Assembly (NCBI GenBank): GCA_037975125.1
Contig: JAJQOW010000020.1
Span: 1,531,911 to 1,595,910 of the forward strand
From: Latrodectus hesperus
Taxonomy: Eukaryota > Arthropoda > Arachnida > Araneae > Theridiidae
Direction: 5' to 3'
DNA: 64,000 nucleotides
Shown: one piece after another, positions 57,725-64,000 of the stretch
How the letters are laid out: every line of letters begins with the position of its first letter
Numbering within the stretch: position 1 is the first letter of the stretch
Position numbers and translations under genes: made by a program
The notes under the pieces: generated by a model
Database searches by the model: none
What the model saw: the letters and a program-made list of their open reading frames with translations, nothing else
Told to the model about the DNA's origin: nothing

Positions 57725-57929
57725 TGCTTCAAAAATCTATGATTTAGATTCATCGGATTCAAGGAATGACTTCTTACATTCATTAGTACAATCCCCGATG
57801 GAAAATTTAATCTTGGTTTCTTATTGCCAACTCACAACACAAAAGAATGTGCTCGAAACAAAATGAAAATGAAAAACATTGCGTAATCCACTTTTAAAAT
57901 AATAACTACTTGCTTTTTGTATGTATATA

Positions 57930-58496
57930 CAACAATCCCCCTGTCATACGGTACATTAGTTCCGCGTTATAGGAAACGCGTTGTACGAGCATTCTCGTAA
58001 AATGTGATCGTATGACTTCAATATAACGCGTTACGTACAATAAGTGATTCAAGGTTAACTTTTCCCGTTAAAGGGTGCTTCAATCGAATATTAAGGGAAA
58101 ACCATGTTATGAATGAAATGTATGCGTTTTATTGAAACCGAATTGAGAACATTTTAAATAAAAAAAAGCAGTTCATTCCAAATATAAATCAAATAATTCC
58201 AAAAATAGTTCTATTTCGTGTTTATTCACTGTAGGAGCTATCTGAATCAACGTTTCCCCGACGTCATTTTTATGTTCATAGATTAATAACATAATTTAAA
58301 TTAATTTTATTAGAACACTATTGACACAATGTGCAAATGTAATGCGAAATGGACTGTGAACTGTACAAATCATTGTAAATATCGCAGTACAGGAATATAA
58401 CGTGGGGCATCAACGCGTTATGAGAGCGAAAAGACATTTTATACGAGGGACGTGACACCGCATCCTATGAAAACGTGTTATACTATAGGATTACTG
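57930..58496. mobile_element. Non-autonomous Tigger/pogo-like element
   Basis: Left end CAACAATCCCCCTGTCATAC and inverted right end CAGTAATCCTATAGTATAAC, both preceded by TA (57928-57929; 58497-58498). Subterminal CGCGTTATA/CGCGTTGTA motifs recur at both ends. 567 bp with no transposase. More diverged than the 56520 element and with a different end sequence. Confidence 0.65.
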
Positions 58497-58498
58497 TA

Positions 58499-59107
58499 TT
58501 TCTATACATTATATCCATCTCTCTCTCTTATTATGAAACATTACTAAACAAAAATCAAAGTCAATTTTTCAAACACTTGTTAATCAAATTTTCAGTCTTC
58601 AAGAATTTCAAATCCTAGACCAAATGAATGTTCTGAAGATTTTCTGAATAAGTTTTCCTCAGAATTAGCGATTTTTCTTTAATGTATCATAGTACGTTTC
58701 TTTAGTTTGAGAAAATGTAAAACAAATAGAAATAAATAGACAGGACTCCATACCGAACGCTTTTTTCCTAAAGAGTATTAATCTCTCACATCTTGATTAA
58801 AAAGTTAATGACTTGAAATAAAAAAATAGTGAGAAAAATGTAAAAGAATATTTGAGTATTTAATGAACAAATTAGCAACGGTTAAAAATTAATTGGTAAA
58901 GAAAGAAAATAAGTTGATATTGGCAATACTGTCAACCATAAATTATTTGTTTTTATCTGTATAAAAGAAAGTTTAATAATATTAATAGTAATAAATGTAT
59001 AAGAAATTACTTTTAAAAGAAAAGTGGTTTGAGAATCTCTAGCATTTTTAGATTTATTATAATAAACATTAATTATATTTTTAAAATAATATTATTTGTG
59101 TTGCGTT
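58499..59107. other. AT-rich intergenic DNA
   Basis: No recognised feature. Confidence 0.45.
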
Positions 59108-59290
59108 GCCTGAGCAGCCTTCTTGGAGGACATTTATGAGTGGGTGGATCATGTGTCGCAAAGCATTCACCCAACAGTTGTGCGTGCAGAAGGCTAAAGA
59201 ACAGCATCCATCTCCTGTTGTCCAACAGAATCAGACTCCTGGCATCGAATCCAGAGCCTTTCGCTCTGAAGAACGTTATAAGCCATTATG
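59108..59290 (-). repeat. SINE-like family D copy
   Basis: Minus orientation: a head with AGAGCGAAAGGCTCTGGATT and CGATGCCAGGAG, then the body. On the plus strand it shows TTGGAGGACATTTATGAGTG and GTGTCGCAAAG as in 39105-39150. 3' part only partly conserved. Confidence 0.5.
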
Positions 59291-59384
59291 TGTACTACTG
59301 ACAGAATTCCTAACAAGAAATTCCTTTGTATGTAAGCGAAAAATTTTATGTATACTTTATAGTTTTGTGAATTTTTGGCGAATT

Positions 59385-59745
59385 GTACCATTTATTTCTG
59401 CCATCTTGGATTTTTACTGCGTCAAAAAGATGGGGAACTCTAGAGATATTTAACAATATTCTACATATTTGACAAACTTATGACGTTATCGTGGGGTAAT
59501 TTAGAAACAACCGATTCTCATTTGAATTCTTGTGAGGATAATTCGCGAGCGAATAAAATAAAATAACGCAATGATTCAGAATTTTATGTGTGTTTTTATA
59601 ACTAATTGAATTTAAATTTTCACTCAAAAAAATTATTACGTCATTATGTCAACTTTAAAATATAATGAAATCGCCAAACAATTCAAAAATAATCCAAGGG
59701 GATTATACGGCATATGTGGCAATACTTTTTATATTATTTGAGTAA
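59385..59745. repeat. Inverted-repeat element family F, diverged copy 3
   Basis: Left part has CTGCCATCTTGGATTTTTAC. Right part has AAATCGCCAAACAATTC and GGGGATTATACGGCATATGT, matching the right arm of copy 2. The middle is diverged or interrupted. Confidence 0.4.
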
Positions 59746-60975
59746 AAATCGTGTCATTTACATACATATGAATTTTCTGACAAAAGAAATCAAAGAATTA
59801 TCAGTTATTCTTGAGAATGGCATGAACTTTGCCTTCTTATGTGTAAAATTTTCCCAAAACTTGTTGTAGATACCCTAATGTATCCGATTAAGTTTCTATT
59901 TTGCACTCCAATAGGTGAACTAATTTGCTTCGTGAGTCAAAACTGGTTGAAATTAGAAAGAGAGAGCTGGCCCCGTTATTTTTTATTGAAAAATTTGAAC
60001 TTTATTAGTCAAATCACAATCTTCTTGAAATAGCTTTTACGTTCAAAATATCTGTCAGCTTCGTTCGTTCCACGCAGCTGTTTCCTCGGGAATTCATCTG
60101 CTTCTTTCAATGTAAAACAAGAAATAATAATTTGCGACTCATTTCCAGCATTATTTAACATTCATCGTTTGCTTCTTGTGCTGTTGTTGTGGCAACAGCG
60201 CACTCCCCTGGGTTGGCCTCCACCAGTTGGTCTTCGTCATTCTGAAGCAAGGACCAAACAGATGACTCGCTTCTTCTGACGTCATTGTCACGTGTACAGT
60301 ACGCTGGATGATTTTACTTTTGCTTATTTGATGCCCGTATTTTAGCCTAACGCTGTTCTGCGCTATTTATTTCCCAATTTTGTCCACTTGTCCCCAATTT
60401 TGTTAATAATGTCACCTATGATAAGAATTTAAGTAAAACTAATTTTTTAAAATGTTAATCTAGTAAAATAAAATGACGACTACATTTCAGCTACATGGTT
60501 GCTTCATCAAATAGATGGAAATATGAGTGATACACGGTAAACTGCTTCCATCGTTTCACAGAAAGCAATTCTCGCCTCACATTTCTCTTACTAGAATTAA
60601 TTTCCTTTCTTTTTCTCGTCAGAATACTCATTTTTTCATTGATTTGTGGCATTTTTCTCGGTTTTTCAAACAGAAAAATTTGTGGAAAATGTATAATTCA
60701 ATGGTTTATTGATTATTAAAGGTGACATTATAAAGCTTTAAAAAATATATGTTGTTGCATAAAATTAAATTTGGCACATTTACAAATTCAAAATTACGAA
60801 TATATACCATTACGTAATGTAAACTTCATGGCATAGATTCTTAATTTAGAATACTTTTGGTGTTTGTCGCATTACAAGTACCAAGTGCAGAAGCGCTTTC
60901 TGGGGATGAATGGAGTCAATACTTGTCCTGGACCAAAGGAATGATTTCTCTTTCTAATTAACATTTTAATCGGAG
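59746..60975. other. AT-rich DNA with a family B fragment
   Basis: A short minus-strand family B piece lies at 60180-60270 (TGACGAAGACCAACTGGTGG, then GTTGCCACAACAACAGC). No other feature was recognised. Confidence 0.45.
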
Positions 60976-61320
60976 ACATTGCAAACAGGACCTACAGAAC
61001 ACACCCCAGCTGCCTTCAGTGACCCCGACGGATTTTTGGTTAATCCAGGATTCGAACTCACTTCCGGTAATGACAGTGACTCCACTTCGGCCACACACTT
61101 TGTCCTGTGCTGAAAATGATGTTCCTTTCTTTTGGTCTTCACTTCGGAAGGACCGATTCAGACAGTCACTGGCTCGGTCGTGGGGCTTGCTTGGTAAGAG
61201 TATCGTTCTCATTATAGGAAGGCAGTGGGTTTGAATCCCGACTTAAGGGAAAATCAAACATGTTCACTAAAAGCAACTGAGCTTGTGGTCACAATATCTT
61301 CCTCGTGAAATGAGATATAC
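60976..61320. repeat. Two head-to-head family B SINE pieces
   Basis: 60976-61085 is a minus-strand piece (head CGGAAGTGAGTTCGAATCCT on the reverse strand, T-arm intact). 61165-61320 is a plus-strand piece (GGTAAGAGTATCGTTCTCAT, GTGGGTTTGAATCCCGACTT, GTCACAATATCTTCCTCG). Each carries a tRNA-like head but an incomplete body. Confidence 0.55.
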
Positions 61321-61339
61321 ATATACCCCGCTGATCTGC

Positions 61340-61600
61340 GGCAGTGCGGGCCGCGGCACCCGGGCTGGTAAAGGAGTCGTCTTCAGTGTCGGAAGTTAAT
61401 GGGTTCAAATCCCGACTTAACCGACGATCCGTACTCCATTCGACTGGGACAGTTGGCGGTTGTTGTGATATCCTGCCAATGAAATGATACTTTGGGGGTG
61501 GCAGGCCTTCTGAGGGGCTTCAAAAGCCGCTCCCCCGACTGCATCCACCCACTGGTGGAGCGCAGGGAATCATGCTGGTGTCTCCGCTGTCCTCCTAACC
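61340..61600 (+). repeat. SINE-like family B copy
   Basis: Head GGCACCCGGGCTGGTAAAGG with GGGTTCAAATCCCGACTTAA; body CCGACGATCCGTACTCC, TGTGATATCCTGCCAATG, AAATGATAC and CCACTGGTGGAGCGCAGGG. Follows the reference copy at 16047 closely up to the 3' end. Confidence 0.68.
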
Positions 61601-62041
61601 TAAAGAAGCCTTCATGAATAGGAGCTTTTGAATCCCCTAAGATAGAGGCAAATTGTTCTCTGTGGATCTACTTTTAACTCTTTGTATGTCACCTTAAACG
61701 AATATGCGGATGATACCATCGGCTATCACTTGTTGGCCCCCTTAGTGTCCACAGCTGCCCTGAGAAGTAACAGAGCTTGAAATAAACATTTGTCTTCTGC
61801 TTTCCTCAAACGATTTCTTGCCTTGCGTTGCATTTTAAATGGAAGAAATGTCAGTTTGTGCCCATTAAGAGTTCTGCGTGAACTCGGGAGGGAAATCGTG
61901 CAGAGCCCGGGAGGGGGCGTCCGCAGATTCACCCAGCACGAAGGCTGAAAAAGTTTGAATTGCAGTTCGACTAAACGCGATACCAAATTTAGAGCAACCC
62001 ATTCCTTAAAATGAGCACAGCAATTTAGTACAGTATTTAGT
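61601..62041. other. Intergenic DNA, moderate G+C
   Basis: A minus-strand frame of 110 codons (61726-62058) is present. Its C-terminal part is basic (KMQRKARNRLRKAEDK), but I recognise no family, and the frame begins inside the hairpin. Treated as unassigned. Confidence 0.35.
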
Positions 62042-62081
62042 AGTCTGATGAAGGTCACTGGGAAGTGACCTTCATCAGACT
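62042..62081. repeat. Perfect 18-bp hairpin with a 4-base loop
   Basis: AGTCTGATGAAGGTCACT, loop GGGA, then its exact reverse complement. No T-run follows and no gene end is near, so it is not an obvious terminator. Confidence 0.85.
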
Positions 62082-62985
62082 TCTTAAATCTTCCTAAAAA
62101 TCGCCATCCTTCTCCTCCTGATCTGTAAGATCAAATATAAAAACATTTCTGATTAACATTTTAATCGTAGATATTTCTAAGACCTGTAAGATTTGCATGC
62201 AAAATAAAAAATTTGCTACCACAAAATCACTCAATATAGTCATACAGATCCTTAGAAGTTTAATTATTTCCATATTCTGAATAAAAATAAAAACATGGCG
62301 ACTCCTCAAGCTAGCACTTGAGTGATATTTGCTTACTGTATGATGTCATTGACTGTGGACATTTTTTTCATTCGCAGTTGAAATCACTGTCAAGATGTTC
62401 CTTTATTAATCCAAAAAGCTTCGCGTGGATTTGAAAATGGAAGCATTTTTTTCTTCCACGGCCATAAAAACCAAAATAGTTCTAGAATTTCAAGTTTAAA
62501 AATTTAATATTAAAGAATTTACAGGAAAATCAGAAAATTTAGGACAACTACAAAGTCTATGTTAAGCAATATTAATTTTCCTTCATTAATGCATTTTCCA
62601 CTCACTGAAATGAAATGTGTTTTTTGTCATGAAGAATTTTAATATAATTCAATATGAAACCTAAACTTAATTTCAAATGATTCATTAAAAATATTTTTTG
62701 GTATAAATAAGAAATCATTTTAGAATGTTGTAAGGCAGAGGGATAAAACCTAAAATGAAACTAAAATTTTTTGAATATTAAAAAATTAATAATGTTTTTA
62801 TTAAGTTTATTTTTTAAGAATATATTTTTCATGTTGGCAAAAGATTTTTAAAATATCATTTGCTAATTTTGAGTGAAAAACAAATTCAACTTGTATAATT
62901 AAAAAATATAATTATAATAAGTTTAAAAGAAACCTGGCATCACAACGTTTCTATTTTGCATTTCATGTCACGCCATAAACTACTT
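62082..62985. other. AT-rich intergenic DNA
   Basis: No recognised feature. Confidence 0.45.
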
Positions 62986-62987
62986 TA

Positions 62988-63215
62988 GGGCTCTCCGTGG
63001 CTGAGTGGTCTAAAGCATCACCGCTAATCGCTTGAGAGCGTAGGAGTGTGGGCTCGATTCCCACTATGGCCCTGGGTATCTTCTTCGTTATTCTTCTGTG
63101 GTTGTACATCTGTCATTGTGCTATTTGTCCTATTATCGACGAAGACTTACAAGCGGATCTCAAGAATCAAGGATACAAGTCTGAATAAATGTAATGTAAT
63201 AAAATAAAAAAAATA
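62988..63215 (+). repeat. tRNA-Ser-derived SINE
   Basis: Head GGCTCTCCGTGGCTGAGTGG (D-arm as in tRNA-Ser), a GCT anticodon position in CCGCTAATC, a long variable arm (GCTTGAGAGCGTAGGAGTG) and a T-arm GGGCTCGATTCCCAC. The invariant T before the anticodon is C, and the anticodon stem is mostly unpaired, so it is not a functional tRNA. An unrelated body of about 120 bases follows, ending in an A-rich (AATAAAAT) tail. Confidence 0.7.
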
Positions 63216-63369
63216 AAATAAGATACTTTATTTCAGGAAATTGTATTAAAATAGAATCCCATTTCTGCCGCTTGCGTTAGACGACCGCTGATAAGGATTC
63301 GAGAAATTATGTATGTTAGTTATGAGATTAAAATGTGTTAAAGCCTTAATGAGATTGTGATCATCATAA

Positions 63370-63905
63370 CAGAACATTGTAATCATAAAAGCATTAAAAT
63401 TTTATGACCAGAATGTTTCATAGGTACTCCACAGATTTAACGTGCTCATTCAATCTGTGGAATTGAATATCCTGTGGTCGGTCGTTTAACAGTTATCATC
63501 GGGGTAATAGTCTAAAGAAAATTTCCTGCTTCCCCCCAAGATCAAAAATCAAAATTGTGGGAATAAATTATCTGGTGGTGCCATCTATCGGAGGAATCGC
63601 ATAGCAAAAGTCGTAATTACACCTTCGTGGCCCTCTGATTACATAAAAGACGCGTCCTTCTGACTAAATTCAGCATGGCCTTCGGCTAGCGAGCTTGGTT
63701 TGTCCACGAATCATATTTATATAACAACATCATTCTCATTGTAACATTGTTGGCTTTATAATATTACTGTCACAAGAAAAAATGTTCTGGTCTTATAACA
63801 TATGATAACGAGACTAGAACATTAAGGTGTTAATAATATTATGGTCATAAATGTAGAACGTTCTGCTCTTAATAAGATTATGTCATCAGAATATTTGCCT
63901 TTATG
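63370..63905. repeat. Degenerate tandem repeat around the family A SINE
   Basis: Phrases such as TTATGACCAGAATGTT (63400s), ATTACTGTCACAAG..AATGTTCTGGTCTTATAA (63760s) and ATTATGGTCATAA..AACGTTCTGCTCTTAATAA (63835 on) recur at about 70-base spacing on both sides of the SINE. Confidence 0.35.
63420..63730 (+). repeat. SINE family A, 5'-truncated copy
   Basis: Starts at the family body (GTACTCCACAGATTTAACGT, then TGTGGAATTGAATATCCTGTGG), with GTGGTGCCATCTATCGGAGG and the tail GCAAAAGTCGTAATTACACC, AGACGCGTCC and TAGCGAGCTTGG; ends in a weak AACAACATC. It is inserted in a degenerate local repeat. Confidence 0.75.
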
Positions 63906-64000
63906 ACACATCTATACCTGTGGAACTTTGAATGTGGATGCTTCTGCACAGATCTCAGCGGCTATTTTGCCTCGCAGAAAACCCTCGGTTTCTGCAAAAT

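Noticed and set aside
61726..62058. 110-codon minus-strand frame with a basic C-terminal part
   Set aside because: No recognisable family, no splice or promoter context, and it starts within the perfect hairpin. Left unassigned.
62988..63075. Possible tRNA-Ser(GCT) gene
   Set aside because: Anticodon stem is mostly unpaired, position 33 is C, and a SINE body with an A-rich tail follows directly.

Overview
The window looks like nuclear DNA of an arthropod, most likely a spider. It is strongly AT-rich, it has long introns, and its one convincing host gene encodes a secreted chitin-binding cuticle protein of the chelicerate Rebers-Riddiford type. Almost everything else recognisable is transposon-derived. 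I see no bacterial, organellar or viral block, no CRISPR array, no rRNA and no intact tRNA gene.

Host gene. A plus-strand cuticle protein gene spans about 23.2-35.7 kb. It has a TATA promoter at 23207, a first exon with only 15 coding bases, a second exon completing the signal peptide, a GC-rich third exon carrying the whole chitin-binding domain, and a fourth exon that is only 3' UTR, ending at a poly(A) signal at 35668. All coding junctions are phase 0 with GT..AG borders. The predicted precursor is 126 aa (20 aa signal peptide, 106 aa mature). Introns of 2.3, 5.3 and 4.1 kb have accumulated SINEs, an RTE fragment and a Tc1 relic.

Transposon layer, left to right: a Tc1-type relic split by a SINE (2.2-3.8 kb); a non-autonomous hAT (5.8-6.2); an unclassified repeat holding a 334-bp inverted-repeat insert (12.4-13.0); two related Tigger/pogo-like halves (15.2 and 35.8); non-LTR retrotransposon RNase H tails (18.3-18.7, 41.7-42.8); a complete but decayed Tc1/mariner element with TA target duplication (19.7-21.3); a second Tc1 relic split by SINEs (32.7-33.9); a mariner relic split by SINEs (38.8-40.0); a third Tc1 relic (49.4-50.0); a 3.17-kb hAT element with a perfect 8-bp target duplication (50.9-54.0); and two short Tigger-like elements (56.5-57.3 and 57.9-58.5), the first inserted inside an older inverted-repeat element. 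At least five dispersed SINE-like families (called A-E here) and one tRNA-Ser-derived SINE recur on both strands. Family A members share a 3' tail but carry different tRNA-like heads.

Other structure. Long near-perfect hairpins lie at 6.9, 27.8 and 62.0 kb. (TA)n arrays lie at 14.8, 15.5, 24.6, 45.1 and 50.7 kb. Three GC-richer islands (10.4-11.1, 14.2-14.5 and 47.0-47.5 kb) could be regulatory or hold unrecognised exons. No coherent new multi-gene system is visible; the most interesting items are the cuticle gene architecture, the hairpins and the nested transposon stratigraphy. Repeat boundaries not fixed by terminal repeats plus target duplications are approximate.
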